From Pisolithus tinctorius (lineage: Eukaryota; Basidiomycota; Agaricomycetes; Boletales; Pisolithaceae), in the NCBI GenBank assembly GCA_024663395.1, contig JANFAH010000016.1, positions 1,116,001 to 1,180,000 on the forward strand: a stretch of DNA of 64,000 bases. Reading direction: 5' to 3'. How positions within the stretch are numbered: the stretch's first letter is position 1; every line of letters begins with the position of its first letter. Shown piece by piece: positions 36,179-47,948 of the stretch. Made by a program: the position numbers and the translations under genes. The notes beneath the pieces were generated by a model. That model saw nothing but the letters and a program-made list of their open reading frames with translations. It made no database searches and was not told the origin of the DNA.

Positions 36179-37897
36179 TCAGATCGGACTTATGAAGGGG
36201 AGTTTCCAGAGAACATCCACATTAAGAGAGTCCTTCTGACCTTCAGCATCACCCAGGTCCTCTTCATCGGTGGTTGGTGGTGACTCCATATCTTCAAGAA
36301 TGTCCACCAAAGCGAGCTGAGTGGGGTCCAGGATGTCTTCTATAAGGTCAGGATCAAGAGCTAGTCTGCCATTGTCTTTGCTCAAAGCATCTGCAGGTAT
36401 GTCGCATAGAACAGGAGGGAGCCATTGCAAAATGAGTGGGGCAGCAGTGGCACATGCGAGCGAAGTAATGACAGTCATGGCATTGCAGGCATGGCTTGCA
36501 TAGCGAACAGCAGAGGCCAGCAGGTTGGGCCACCTTTCTTGCAGTTTTGCCAAGGATTCATGATGTTGCTGAAGGACTAAATGGTACTTAGAGTCTATGC
36601 AGTGTTAGTCCATGTAGCCAATAAACCATTCCTGGACTTACTTTCTGGCAATCATATTGCAAGCTCAATAGTGCACAGTTCACAACCAAACCATTGGCAC
36701 ATATGGTCAGCCTCCATCCCAAGATGCCACTGTTCTTCAAGGCAATGATCGCTCTTGAGAACCACCCTGATGCCTTCTCTGACATCAACATCTTCTAGCC
36801 ACCATGGGATTTCTCTAACAGAAGGTGTTACCCACACATCTTCGAGGAGGCTTTGGTCATTCTGTAATTCTGCAAGCTTCGTTGGAAGTGGTGATGGAAG
36901 GGGAATGCCAGAAGATGCATCATATAGCTCAGTGAGATGTTCACAGTACTTGTTAAATTTATGAATGGCAGACATGAGGGCTGGCAGGCATTTTGCAATT
37001 GCTTTTCAAGTCTGCTGATGAAGTTTTGTGCCTAGACCAACTTGATTAATGCAACAATGACAAGGTATATGTCACCTACCCAATGCCTTCTGGTTGCCCT
37101 CTACTGCACAATCGAGTTTGTCCCATTCAAAAAAGCTGCCAATTGCACACTTCCAAATACTGATCTTCAAATCTCACACCATTAGAAGGGTCTGAACAAA
37201 CTCCAAGTTAACTCCATGGAGTTCTGGAAATTTGTCAGGGATGTTGAGAGAAGCATACAATGCATCTATCTTGTTTAGAAGTCAGTTGTGGCTGCGCTCC
37301 AGACTCTTGAGAGCATCAAGGGTATCCTGCATCGTGCCCTGCATGATTATCGTGCATGTGGCTTGTAGGGCTCTGTCGGAGGCTTCTACATTGGCTTGCA
37401 GTACAAGCACTGTGTCTAATTCTTTCTTCAGCCATGCTGGCACATCTAAAAAAATGGGAGTTGGCAGGGGACTTCAGTACCATGATGTGAGACTTATGTG
37501 CACATATTGAAAGCTGCACACTGCATTGATCAGACCACTGCTTCCACAACTCTGGAATACCAATCCCACAGTCACTGATGATGTTCTGCACCTCAGAACC
37601 TTGTTCAGCAATTCCTTTCTTTAGTTGGCATTGAATCCAGTCCCCAAGATCACTATGCATCTCCAGTCCGATGGTGGCTGCATTCCGATCAATTAACCAT
37701 ATCCACCATTCACACTGAAGCAAATATTTCAAGTTCTTGTCAATTACAATAAAGAATTAGACTTACTGACGAGGCTTGCTCAATGCTGATAAGTTTGATG
37801 AATTGTGACCAAAGGTGTTCGGTCCCCTCCCCATCAGAAAGAACTAGTCTGTCGATAATGCATGGGTTGTAAGTAAGCTGGCAAGCCCACTCATGGC
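36179..37897 (-). pseudogene. KDZ transposase, C-terminal third
   Basis: C-terminal part of a Kyakuja-Dileera-Zisupton transposase. It begins in sense right after the long-TIR insertion with GHEWACQLTYNP and LSDGEGTEHLWSQFIKLIS, then the WIWLIDRNAATIGLEMHSDL segment, coiled helices, and PLPTKLAELQNDQSLLEDVW and EEQWHLGMEADHMCQWFGCE, a C-terminal signature of the family. Several short introns are likely (for example around 37.74 kb), and stops and frame changes are present. The upstream parts of the same gene are at 58752-59396 and 61262-62411. Confidence 0.82.
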
Positions 37898-37900
37898 CAT

Positions 37901-38425
37901 CACTGGAAGCATTTCTCAATTTCTTTGCTGAAAACATTTTAAAAAAAGATTGAAAAATGAGACTCTTTAATTTGGGATGTTTTTGTGACAAATATTGTAA
38001 AAACATATAAGATTTGTATTGTCTACCATGCCTCACAAAATGTTATCAGAAAAACTTAAATTGTTGCATATAAAATAATTATGGATGTTCAGTAGAATGA
38101 TTTTGAGTACAATATGTGTGATACATTGTAAATAGTTCTCCAATATATCTCACTTTTTTTTTTGATTTAACAATCTGCTTTTTTGTGAGCAGAAAGTTTA
38201 AAAGGTAGGAAGTATTTACTTAGCCCAAATATTGTATTGCAATGATGAATTGTGTGCTAAAGCTCATCTGAAAAACAATCTGCCTTTTTTATGCACAAAC
38301 ATATAATATGCAGTGAAATATTTTTCAAGAAAAAATCAAATCAGAAATAAAGTCTTTCCACATGAAAAACATAGATCAAAACATCAAAAATGATTTCTGG
38401 ATGAAATATTGAATATATTATTACA
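37901..38425 (+). repeat. Left 525-bp terminal inverted repeat
   Basis: AT-rich non-coding sequence starting CACTGGAAGC, matching the inverse of 58225-58748 with only scattered differences. It contains runs such as an eight-T tract and repeated aaagt/acttt motifs but no ORF. Confidence 0.88.
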
Positions 38426-38434
38426 AGAGCAATT

Positions 38435-38924
38435 GGTACAGTATAAATAAGAAAGTAAGTGATAAGATATACCTTAGTGATGACAAGATTGACCAATCAT
38501 CAAGTTGATGACACCTACAACACCATCATGCTCAGCTGCCTTCAAATGTCTTCCATATCCTACCTTGCCCCTGACTCACTGAAAGAGGCTAACAATGCTG
38601 GGTTGGTGTCTCCTCAAGGTACTATGTTGGATTACATTGCCTCACATCCACCTCCTGGACTCCTATCACACTCTTTAGCTGTATGCATTGGTGGTCTTTA
38701 TTGTCTCATGCAGAACTTTTCAATCAATCAGGGACTAGTGAAAAACTGTCACATCATTATCACTGCCTCTGGATGTTAGCTGATTACTGTATGCATCATT
38801 CATGCTCAGAGAAAACATTGACCATGACCCTTTGACTGTGGATCTCTCACAGGACAATCCTGTACAGCTGGCTGCATTACTGAAAAAGTTCCTATGAGAG
38901 TTGCCAGAACTGTTGATGACATTC
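38435..38924 (+). pseudogene. PIF1-like helicase C-terminal fragment
   Basis: Fragment of a PIF1-family DNA helicase of the type carried by basidiomycete Helitrons and related elements. It is recognised by YLAPDSLKEANNAGLVSPQG, then PPPGLLSHSLAVCIGGLYCL and NFSINQGLVKNCHIIITASG, which correspond to the family PPG-PHxL-KxGxxxxLxRNFSxxxGLVKNxRxxV block. The upstream ATPase motifs are missing and the frame is interrupted after SGC. G1 inserted immediately downstream, at 38925. Confidence 0.6.
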
Positions 38925-39450
38925 TGTCAAGTACAAGGATTGTCCGGGTTGAGTCTGGACCAGAGACCAAAGCAGATGCGAGGCCGAAGGGTCGGGATCA
39001 AGAGGGGAGATGAGAGTACAGAAGATTGGACTGGTTGGACTTAGCAACTGAGAGTACAGCGCTATTCCCTTGCATGGGTCTCAGTCTGAGTCCGAGGCCG
39101 AGACAAGGTTATCAGAGTACACTTAGTTGATTTCGGACTAAGGAGTACAGGCCGAGTATCTACGAGTTTATATACCAGAAGTAACTATAGTACGGAGACT
39201 GGTAATGCTGGTCTCGCAAGGATTGCTAAGATGATTGGTAATGCAAGGATTACTAACGTATGACTAAGGTAACGGAGACTGGGACAGACTGGACTGGGGA
39301 CAAGACCAGGCAGGACCTAACCAAATGACAGACACTGCAAAGCAGTGTCCACCGTGCTAGACCAATTGGAGATACGGGACAGGCGAGGCCGAGGCCAGAC
39401 TGAGTGAGTGCAAGGCCAAGTCCAGCCAGGGTCGAGGCATGACTATGACA
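38925..39450 (-). repeat. G1 3' LTR
   Basis: 526 bp, tgtcaag..ctatgaca in window orientation. In sense (minus) it is preceded by the purine-rich tract aagagggggatac at 39451-39463. A TATA-like tatataa lies on the minus strand at about 39170-39177. Confidence 0.92.
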
Positions 39451-39463
39451 GTATCCCCCTCTT

Positions 39464-39487
39464 AGGGGTCGAACCCATGAGACCCCT
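39464..39487 (-). other. Hairpin next to the G1 polypurine tract
   Basis: On the minus strand the sequence forms AGGGGTC - 10-nt loop - GACCCCT, a perfect 7-bp stem directly upstream of the purine tract and 3' LTR. The loop and 3' strand contain GGTTCGA, the consensus of a tRNA T-arm; whether this is more than coincidence cannot be judged here. Confidence 0.55.
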
Positions 39488-39570
39488 GCGAGAGTGGCAG
39501 GCTGAGTTTGAAAAACCGATACTTGTGGCTCGCTAAGCCTTTTGCATCTTTCATTCTCATCCTTTTCATC

Positions 39571-40611
39571 ATGTCCAATTCCAGACTGATCGACACCGCC
39601 AACAACAACAATGAAGGCCGAGTCGTGATCGACTGGTCCCAGGTGTCGGAAGATGCCATCAAGTACAACACCGATGACAAGGAAGAGACGATGAGGGCCA
39701 AGGCGAAGGAGAGGAAGCGACGAAAGGCGGCTGAACAAGCCTGACAGGAGGAGCAGGCTCGGCTTGAGGCCGAGAGAGCAGCATGGGAGAGGGCTGAGGC
39801 CGAGAGGGCAGAGAGGGAGGCCGAGGAGAAGAAGGCACGTGAAGAGGAGGAGAAACAGGAGGCCGAGCGTAAGCGTAAGGCCGGGGCTGGCAAAGGTGAT
39901 GAGGCTGGTACTAGTGGTGAGGCCAGGGGTGAAGTGAAACGGGTGGTAATGGACCCCAGGTGAGTATATTTTTGATCTGGTGTGCGTTTTCCTTCTAACC
40001 TCCTTTTCAGCTGTACTCGCTGCACCCGTGCTCAAGTCATCTGCGAGTTTGTTGTAGATGGCAACAAGAAGTGCGTCGCCTGCATGCGATGCAATCAGTC
40101 GAAAGGTAAATGCCAGTGGCCCGGGGATGGCAAGGATGCCGAGGCCGGTCCCAAGATCAAGGCCGACAAAGGGAAGAAGCAGAAGGCCGACAAAGAGACG
40201 CCAGAGCCCAGGCCAAGTAAGAAGAAGACAAAGGCCGTCGACAAGTCGCTGGAGGTGCTGGATGTTGATGAAGGCAAGACCGGTGGGAGCGGACCGAGGG
40301 AGCCCAGTGTGGCAGTGTTCTTGGGCTTGGAAGACAAGCTCGAGCGCTTGATCGACGTCGCTGGGCTTATCGCAAACAACCTGGCAGGTCTCTTCGAGGC
40401 CCATGAGGCCATGGCCGAGAACTCCAGTAGGATCGCCGACACACTCAAGGCGATGCTCGACGAGTCCTATGGCTTTGGGATGGCGGTGTCCCCCTCGGAC
40501 TTGGGCTCATCTGAGCTCAATTCTGACGAGCTGCGCAAGGAGGCCGAGTGGCTGAAAGCCCATGGCGAGGATGGAGAGGAGGAGACCAAAGGGGAGGATG
40601 AGGCCGAGTAG
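39571..40611 (+). pseudogene. G1 antisense gene: Zn(2)Cys(6) coiled-coil protein, one nonsense mutation
   Basis: Gene on the strand opposite to G1 gag-pol, between pol and the 3' LTR. Exon 1 is 39571-39959 (ATG, MSNSRLIDTANNNN), the intron 39960-40010 (gtgagt..ttttcag, 51 nt), exon 2 40011-40611; 329 codons plus stop. Residues about 50-110 are a Glu/Ala/Lys/Arg-rich helix. Then CTRCTRAQVIC and, 12 residues on, CMRCNQSKGKC give CX2CX6CX12CX2CX6C, the spacing of fungal Gal4-type binuclear zinc clusters. A Lys-rich linker and a leucine-rich helix (LEDKLERLIDVAGL) follow, then an acidic tail. One stop, TGA at 39742-39744, interrupts exon 1; CGA would restore it. The counterpart in G2 is at 52422-53538. 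Function unknown; DNA or RNA binding is inferred from the cluster. Confidence 0.82.
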
Positions 40612-40791
40612 CCCGTAGTGTAGGATCTTGTAGGCTTCTGCGAATGTCATGTGTCCAGTGTCCAGTGTCTGGTTCTCTATAGTACAGTAAGAGAAAACAA
40701 GAAAGAGAAAACAAAGTAAGTAAGGGATCAAAAGGAACACTAGATAACAATAGAAACAGAAACAGAGACTGAGGCCAGTTGAGACTGGTCC
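40612..40791. other. Short junction between the G1 antisense gene and pol
   Basis: The 3' ends of the antisense gene and of pol face each other across 180 bp that has no identifiable motif. The two genes do not overlap in coding sequence. Confidence 0.6.
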
Positions 40792-43700
40792 TCATTGGTA
40801 TGGGCCGGGTTTACTGGGGTAGTGAGAATGGAATTCTTGTACGAGTTCAGACATGTTGTCCAGCTCTGTAGCGAGTACCCAAGTGGTCTCTTCATTGGTC
40901 ACCTCGTAGCCGGCCCACTGGACTAGGTATTGAAGCCAACACCGGTGATGCCAGTCAACCTTAGAGTCGAGGATTTCTGCTACCTCAAACTCTAGATCTC
41001 CATCGACCTCGACTGGTGGGGGTGGTGGTTGAGTCTGGTTCGGGATGGTGTTAGGGACGGCCGGCTCAAGTTGGGAAATGTGGAAGACCGGATGTACTGC
41101 GCACATTGAGTCTGGCAGGCACAGTGTGAACGAGTGGGTACCGGCCTGAGCTATGACCAGATACGGCCCAAGGTTTCTCTCTGAGAGCTTCTTGGAAGGC
41201 CGAGTAGACTGGAAGTATTTAGCTTTGACATATACCTGGTCACTGACCTTGAAGTCCAGAGCCAGCATGCGTTTGGCATTGGCCGGTCCTTGGTAGCGCT
41301 GTTGTGTGAGGGTCATTTCCTCCTGTAGGTATTGATGCAGTGAGTCTAAGTCGACTGCATAGTCACGAGCCCAAGTGGAGGTGAGGTCGCACTCCGGGTA
41401 CACCGAGATGTTAGGGTGATAGCCCTTATTAGTGAAGAAGGGTGAAACACCAGTAGTAGCGCTAGGGGCATTGTTGTAAGTGAACTCGGCCAAAGGTAGT
41501 AGGTCGGCCCAATTATCCTGCTGGTAGTTGCAGTATACTTGGAGGTATTGCTCAAGAGTTTGGTTAGTCTGCTCAGTCTGGCCATCACCTTCGGGGTGGT
41601 AGCCCAAGGTGAAATGTAAGCGCATATCTAGGGCCTTACCGAGTGACTGGAAGAAGTGGGAGACGAACTCCGAGCCTTGGTCTGAGGTTACATGGGCCGG
41701 TACTCCGTGCTTTGAAAAGACATGGAGTAGGAATAGTTTGGCAAGTTCTGGGGCTGTGATAGTGTCGTGGGTGGGGATGAATATGGCCTGCTTGGAAAGC
41801 CGGTCAACTACTATGAGGATGGCCATGAAGCCGGTTGAGGCCGGGAGCTGCTCAATGAAATCCATAGAGATGGAATTCCACGGTTTCTCTGGCACCAGAA
41901 GCTGCTTGAGGAGGCCGTAAGGCCGATGACAGGGAACCTTAGCCCAATCGCAGGCCGTGCAAGACCGGACATAGTCCTTGATGATGGTCCTGAGGCCAGG
42001 CCAGGTGTATTCACGCTGAACGAGTTCTAGGGTTCGGTTTTGGCCAAAGTGGCCGGATAGAGGGTGGTCATGCTTAAGGTGCAAGACCCTAAGGCAGAGA
42101 TCATTTGAGTCCAGCATGTAGATCCTTCCATCAAGGCAAAGGAAGCCGGTGTCATCTACTGACCACCAGGGATCAGACATGTCGGAGAGATGGATTTGTG
42201 AGACTGGGTTGTCCGGCAGTGCGGTCAGGATATCATTATGAAGTTTCTCAACATCCATTAAGGCAACTGCTCGTAAGACCAGGTACTCTAGGTAAGTTGT
42301 GCGAAGGGAGACCGCTAGTTGCTCCTGGGTGAAGACCGGTCTCAGGTTCTGTGGGTTCACTCGGGCATAGCCGCTATCCCCCTCTTTGGGGTAGATGTCC
42401 CATCATCTAGTTAGGGCGTTGGGCTTAGCCCCGAGCTTACCGGGCCTGAATCTAATGATCATGTTGAACTGAGACAGGAATTCTGACCAGCAAGCTTGGC
42501 AGCGGGTGAGTACTTTAGAGGTAGAAAAGTACTCAAGATTCTTGTGGTCGGTAACAACGTCGACCGGTGAGGCTGAGCCCTCAAGGTAATGGCGCCAGGT
42601 CTGGAATGCTTCAAAGATTGCAAGCAGTTCCTTATCATGGGTATCATAATTCAACTCCGGGGCCGTCAGAGTCCGGGAGTAGAAAGTGACCGGATGTATT
42701 TGGCCATCACCGCAGGTGATAGAGAGGATGCCGGCGATGGCATAGTCTGAAGCATCGGTCTCGACGGTGATAGGAACCCCAGGGATGAAATGAGTTAAGA
42801 CCGGTGTGGTGGTGAAGGTGGCCTTGAGGTTGTTGAATGACCAGTGGCACTCCTCAGAGAAGTTCCAAGGAGCCCCCTTGCAGGTAAGCCAAGTCAGTGG
42901 TACGATGATGTCCGAGTAATTAAAGATAAAGCAGCGGTAGAAATTGGCGAAGCCGAGGAAGGATTGAATGTCCTTGACCTTGCGAGGCTCAGGCCAGTCG
43001 CAGATGGTCTGGACCTTTTCCTTGGACATCATGAGGCCGGCAGGGGAGAGGTGGAATCTGAGGTATTTGACCGAGTCTGAGTGAAACTCACATTTCTCTG
43101 GCTTCGCATAAAGACCGTGAAGCCGAAGCCAGCAGAGGACCTCTCAGACATGCTGCTTATGAGACTCCTTATCTCCAGAATAGATCAAGATGTCATCTAG
43201 GTAGACGACCACACAGACTTCTAACATATCTGTGAAGATGGTGTTGATGAAGTGCTGGAAGGTGGCCGGGGCATTGGTGAGGTCAAAAGGCATCACTAAC
43301 CACTTGTAGGATCCATACCGAGTCCAGAATGCGGTCTTCCATTCATCGCCCGGGGCAATTTGGACAAGATGGTAGGCATGCCGAAGATCAATTTTAGTAT
43401 AGATCTTGGCTCGGCTTGGTGAATCCAAGAGGTCGGAGATGAGCGGTAGTGGGTATTGGTCCTTCTTAGTGATTTTGTTCAGGCCACAGAAATCTACACA
43501 AAGCCGGAGGGAGCCGTCCTTCTTTTTGACAAAGAGGACCGGTGCAGCATAAGGGGAGGAAGTAGGCCGAATGAAACTGGTAGTAAGGTTTTCATTGATG
43601 AAGGTCCGGAGAGCTTGCAGCTCGACCGGGGAAAGTGAGTAGATCGTGCCGAGGGGCGGGGTTGATCCTTCTTTGAGCTCTATCTTCAGGTCATACTCCC

Positions 43701-44432
43701 AGTGTGGCAGGAGTGCCGAGGCCTTGGCCTTGCTGAATACATCAGCGAAGTCATGGTACTCTTCCAGGACATTGGGTAAGGCCGGAAGAGGTGAAGCCGA
43801 GGCCGATCAGGCTTGAGCTGAGTCCAAGGGACGGAGCTGAAGTTGGAACTGGACGGACCCTTCTAGTTTGCAGGCGCGCACAAAAGCGGTTGCATTGATT
43901 AGGGAAATAAGAGGGGCCTTCAGAGGGGTGCAAGCCAGAGAGTTGGAGACCAGTACAGATGGCGCAAGGCCAGGTTGGTCACAAGGACCAGGGTCAGGAA
44001 GGCTGGTGGAAACTGGGCTTACAGGGGGTGTCGATGGGGTTGGCATTCCTTGTGCAGGAGTCCGGAATGTTAGACTGCCCAATACCCAATCAATCAATGG
44101 ATTGTAGCGGGTGAGCCAGTCATGTCTGAGAACTATCTTACACTCAGAATCCAACGGGGCTAGATACAGGGTTACTGGGGTGACATCGCCGGATGCAAAG
44201 CGGATGTTGACATCTACTGCTTGGGTTATAGTGAAGGTGGACGTTCCATCGAATAGCCAGAGTCGGATTGGTGAGACCGAGTAAGGGGTAAATGAGTGTT
44301 GATTAGCAAACTGATTATCTATAAAACAATGGGTGGAACCGGAGTCCACTAAAGTACAAAGCTGAGGTATTTCTGGGTTTTCTATAGTGACATACGGGGT
44401 CAAAGAGTTTGGACTGGAAAGAGTGGATGCGT
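40792..44432 (-). pseudogene. G1 pol: protease-RT-RNase H-integrase-chromodomain, three nonsense mutations
   Basis: Pol of a chromovirus, read in the -1 frame after gag; its first codons lie on the far side of G2 (54503-54591). In sense order: retropepsin LVDSGSTHCFID (about 44345), RT with [24 protein letters not shown] and YLDD (about 43200), RNase H with ETDASDYAIAG and TDHKNLEYF, integrase with an HHCC zinc region (YVRSCTACDWAK), DDE residues in SMDFIEQL, TSDQGSEF and GQTEQTNQTL, then a chromodomain (EVAEILDS.. YLVQWAGYE.. TWVLATELDN) ending at TAG 40792-40794 side. Three internal stops (43804-43806, 43141-43143, 42403-42405) are TGA at positions where CGA keeps the family sequence. No frameshifts are seen. 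Confidence 0.9.
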
Positions 44433-45085
44433 TGTGAGGAATCCGCATTCCCTGGACGCGCAAGCCCCTATCATTAACCGTTCCGTGACTACTATTACGT
44501 CCGCTCCCCTCTCGCGTTCACCATTGTTCGCACGCTACCTTCCCGCGCCCTCGCTCCCTCTCGCGCAATGCTATACCCACGGCCGCTGTGCTCCGGTTAT
44601 TGTTCTTCCTCGGACTCCTTCTCTTATCACGGTCTCTGTTCCTTTGGTGCTTGTAGTATACCCTCGGCCTCAGTTTGGCCTGTCTTCTGTGTACGCGCTG
44701 TCGCGCGGCTTTCCTTTACTGTACCCTGTCTTACTTAGGTTCCGGGTTTGTCCGGACTATAAAGCCCTGTACTTAGGTACAGAATGATACCTTTTGGCAC
44801 TCGGAAGGTCACCACGAGTTTCCTTACACTTCGTCTACACCGCACGTCTCGCATTCCGCCGCGCACGAACTACGTATACCGCTCGCACCGCTCGCATCGC
44901 CAGTACTACACCGCGGACCACGCCGCGCACGTCACGAAACACTACCGCTACAAAGCGCTGGGTCTCTCCTTCTAGTCCCGACAGTCCAGAATCCCTTGGG
45001 ACGAACAATTCGTTCCCTTCATTTCTTATTGTTGTTATCTAAGCCATCTAGCTCGTGTTGTACAGCTACTTGGACTTTTCCTACA
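44433..45085 (+). repeat. G2 5' LTR
   Basis: Runs from TGTGAGGAAT to TTCCTACA. A TATA-like ctataaag at about 44757 would place the transcription start near 44785. The short open frame from ATG 44784 (63 codons) appears in both LTRs and has no recognised domain. Confidence 0.92.
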
Positions 45086-45686
45086 ACTGGAGCCCACCGC
45101 GAGGGATTCTGCTGTCGCTTCCAGAAGGTCGCTCAGGCGCACCACCGAACGCACCGAACTAGAAAATTTACGCCTGCACTTTCGCAATCTCAACCTGTCA
45201 GAAGACTCCGACATTTTCCGCCCTGTTTCACCCGTAACACCGGATCACGCGCAATTACCCGCTGACATTCCGTGGGTACTACCCGCGATCACCCCTCCTG
45301 ATATCTCGGCAGATCAGATATCCGTCGCGTCGGATCACCTAGATCTCACTGCCCCTGATTTTCCCGGTGGCTTTATCCACTCGACTCCCCGAAGGCCCGC
45401 AACCCCGCCATCACCTTTAACACCCGTCACATCATCTGATTCATCATCACCGACGCCCTCTTTTTCCCGTCTCTTTGACGCCTCCGAATCTATACCCAGA
45501 CTCCCAGCTCCATCCGCCACACTGCCGCGACCACTCACTCAGTCGCAGACCACCCATCAGCCAATTAGTACCCCGCCAACGCTTCCGCCAGCTCGCTCGC
45601 GCACTATACCAACCGCTTCGCACACCCAACCAATACCCGTTCCACCCGTCGCCAATCCGGCACCGCCACCACAGGTTAACCCACCA
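45086..45686 (+). other. G2 leader: ATG-free, open in the gag frame
   Basis: TGGAGCCCACC starts three bases after the LTR and could be a primer-binding site, but I cannot assign the tRNA. From 44787 to 45686 the sense strand has no ATG in any frame, and the gag frame is open all the way from 44976. The conceptual product is coding-like (ERTELENLRLHFRNLNLSED, then Pro/Ser/Thr-rich). Either this is a leader kept free of upstream ATGs or Gag has a non-AUG-initiated N-terminal extension. Confidence 0.55.
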
Positions 45687-47948
45687 ATGGCTAATCCTCA
45701 GTTTCAGATGCCGCTCCGCGGTACACAAAACTCACCTAAATTTAGCGGAGATTCTCCCGCGCAGCTTCCGCGCTACCTCGAAGACATCGACTTCCTCGGT
45801 ACTCTCGCTGCTCTCGATGACCGTGGCAAGATCAAAGCCGCAATCCGCTACGCTGACCTCGAAGAAGCCGAGGTCTGGCAAACGCTTCCGGAAGCTGCTC
45901 CCGCGGCCGACGACTGGGATGCCTTCGTAGTAGCTGTTAAGGGTTTGTACCCTGGCTGCGAGGGTGACGACCGCTACTGCCGTGCAGACTTGCAGTACCT
46001 CGTCGAAGAATATCAGTCCAAGCCTATGCGGAACCAGGATGACCTCGGAGAATACCAGCGGAAATTCGCTAAGATTTCTGCCCTCCTCATTAAAACTAAA
46101 AAGCTTGCAGAGACGGAACGGGATTCCATGTTCCTGAATGGCTTCCCGAGGGCCATCGCAGATCGTATTCGTCATCGACTCTCTATAGTCCGCACCGACC
46201 TCCACCCTGACGATCCATACCCACTCGCAGAAGTCGTCAAAGCCGCCAAGTTCCTTCTGACAGGATCCGCTCTTCGTAGCGCGGTACCGACGATGGGTAC
46301 CGCGGCCTCGCCAGCTGCACCTCCCTCGTCGGCTTACATGCCGCAAGTGCCACCTGCTGGTACTGTTGTTAAACAGGAATACAACTTCCAGACGCAGCCT
46401 CCGCCGCAGCAACGCAGAGCCGGCTGCGGTTTCTGTGCAGACCCCAACCACTGGACAAGGATGTGCGCGCTCGTTGAAGTTTATATCCGTGCCGGTAAGA
46501 TCACGAGAGGTACAGACAACCGTCTCTATCTGGCGGACGGGAGCCGAATTCCACGTTTCCCTGAATGTAACTCACTGAGAGAGGCTGTTGACCGCGTCAT
46601 GGCTGACAGAGACCAGGCCAGCGCGCGTGCTACGACTCCTGCCGCTCCGCGCAACGCGGCCGTGCAAGGCACCGCTAACCTCTTCTGCGTTGCTCGTCCC
46701 GAAATTGACGTGCAGCTGGAAATCCAGCCTTCTGCCTTCTTAAACACCGTCCAAGACGCCGATGAACCTGTCGCAGACTTAGCCGACCCTGACTTCCAAG
46801 CATATGTCGCTCAAGCTTGGGCTACCTACCAAGCGGATAAAGGTAACAAGGGAGCAGTCATTTCCCGCGGAAAGAAAGCCCGCTTCGACGGAGTTGAAAT
46901 CACAGCTCGACCCGCGGCACGTCCTGCCAACCCTCCACGAGTCGACCCGCGCGCAGCCACTGTTGAAGAGGAAATCATTTCCCCTGGCATCCAAAGTTCG
47001 CGTGCCGCTCGCCAGGCATCCGAGCCCTCCACACCTGCACCAACATCTACCGCTACGAAACCATATGTTCCTCCGACTAATCCGGCTCCAACGCCCGCGC
47101 GCAAGGACCCCGTTCCCGCGGCAATTGTTCCGTCGCAGACACCATACCCAGCAGCTCGCAATCAAAACCAGTACCGTTACTCGTTCCCTCTCGAAGACGA
47201 AGCCGCGCCCAAGCGTATCGTGGAGCGCGTACTTGAAACCAGCGTTGCCATGCCAGTCAAAGAATTATTTGCAGTTGCCCCGGAGTTTCGCAAACAGTTC
47301 AGAGACATCACCATGGCGAAACGCGTCACCACAAACGAGATTGAGGTAGTTCGTAGCGACGATGAAGAAGGAGTACAAGTGAATGAACTGACCGGCCGCG
47401 ATCCTCAAAGAACCGCGCGCGAATACGGAGACCGCGTTATCCGCGGTGACGACGGCTCCATCGTAGCTCACCACACTCTGCCGCTCCGCTGCCTCGAAGC
47501 CAAGGTCCCTGGGACCGACGTCACCATCAACTGCGTACTAGATTCCGGTTCGGAAATCGTCGCCATGCCCAGGCGCGTTTGGGAAAAGATCGGGCTTCCA
47601 TTGCGCTGCGATCATCTCATGACCATGACGTCTGCTAACATGTCTAAAGACACTACTGTAGGCGTACTAGAGAACCTGAAACTCGACTTCGGCGCTGGGC
47701 CAGTCATGCTCCAGGTTCAAGTAATTGAGCATGCCAACTTCGACATGCTCCTCGGACGTCCGTTCATTTGCCTTATGAGTGCGGTAACAAACGACTATCC
47801 CGACGGCGGACAGCGGATCACTCTCCGAGACCCGAACGACGGCCGCGAGTACACTTTGCCCACGCGCCCGTGGCGCGAGGGCTGTCCGCGCTGCAAGTGC
47901 GGCAAGCACTGCCATAGCCACCAAAGTATAGTCGAATGGGGTTTTTGA
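45687..47948 (+). CDS. gag: G2 gag-protease
   Basis: 753-codon ORF from ATG 45687 (MANPQFQMPLRG). The capsid-like domain (about residues 10-160: FSGDSPAQLPRYLEDIDFL.., FLNGFPRAIADRI) forms the particle. A zinc knuckle CGFCADPNHWTRMC (CX2CX4HX4C) near residue 250 binds RNA. A Pro/Ala-rich linker follows, then a retropepsin with LDSGSEIVAMPRRVWE near residue 618 and FDMLLGRPF. The C-terminus is Cys/His-rich (CPRCKCGKHCHSH). It ends TGA at 47946-47948, 12 nt after pol opens in the -1 frame, so the protease is encoded with gag rather than with pol. Confidence 0.93.
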   Translation: MANPQFQMPLRGTQNSPKFSGDSPAQLPRYLEDIDFLGTLAALDDRGKIKAAIRYADLEEAEVWQTLPEAAPAADDWDAFVVAVKGLYPGCEGDDRYCRADLQYLVEEYQSKPMRNQDDLGEYQRKFAKISALLIKTKKLAETERDSMFLNGFPRAIADRIRHRLSIVRTDLHPDDPYPLAEVVKAAKFLLTGSALRSAVPTMGTAASPAAPPSSAYMPQVPPAGTVVKQEYNFQTQPPPQQRRAGCGFCADPNHWTRMCALVEVYIRAGKITRGTDNRLYLADGSRIPRFPECNSLREAVDRVMADRDQASARATTPAAPRNAAVQGTANLFCVARPEIDVQLEIQPSAFLNTVQDADEPVADLADPDFQAYVAQAWATYQADKGNKGAVISRGKKARFDGVEITARPAARPANPPRVDPRAATVEEEIISPGIQSSRAARQASEPSTPAPTSTATKPYVPPTNPAPTPARKDPVPAAIVPSQTPYPAARNQNQYRYSFPLEDEAAPKRIVERVLETSVAMPVKELFAVAPEFRKQFRDITMAKRVTTNEIEVVRSDDEEGVQVNELTGRDPQRTAREYGDRVIRGDDGSIVAHHTLPLRCLEAKVPGTDVTINCVLDSGSEIVAMPRRVWEKIGLPLRCDHLMTMTSANMSKDTTVGVLENLKLDFGAGPVMLQVQVIEHANFDMLLGRPFICLMSAVTNDYPDGGQRITLRDPNDGREYTLPTRPWREGCPRCKCGKHCHSHQSIVEWGF

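Noticed and set aside
39464..39487. tRNA gene fragment suggested by GGTTCGA
   Set aside because: Only a T-arm-like motif is present; no acceptor stem, anticodon arm or CCA-adjacent structure could be folded around it.
45732..46451. Long minus-strand frame opposite G2 gag
   Set aside because: It mirrors the GC-rich codon use of gag and has no domain, splice signals or TATA box, unlike the antisense gene at 52422-53538.
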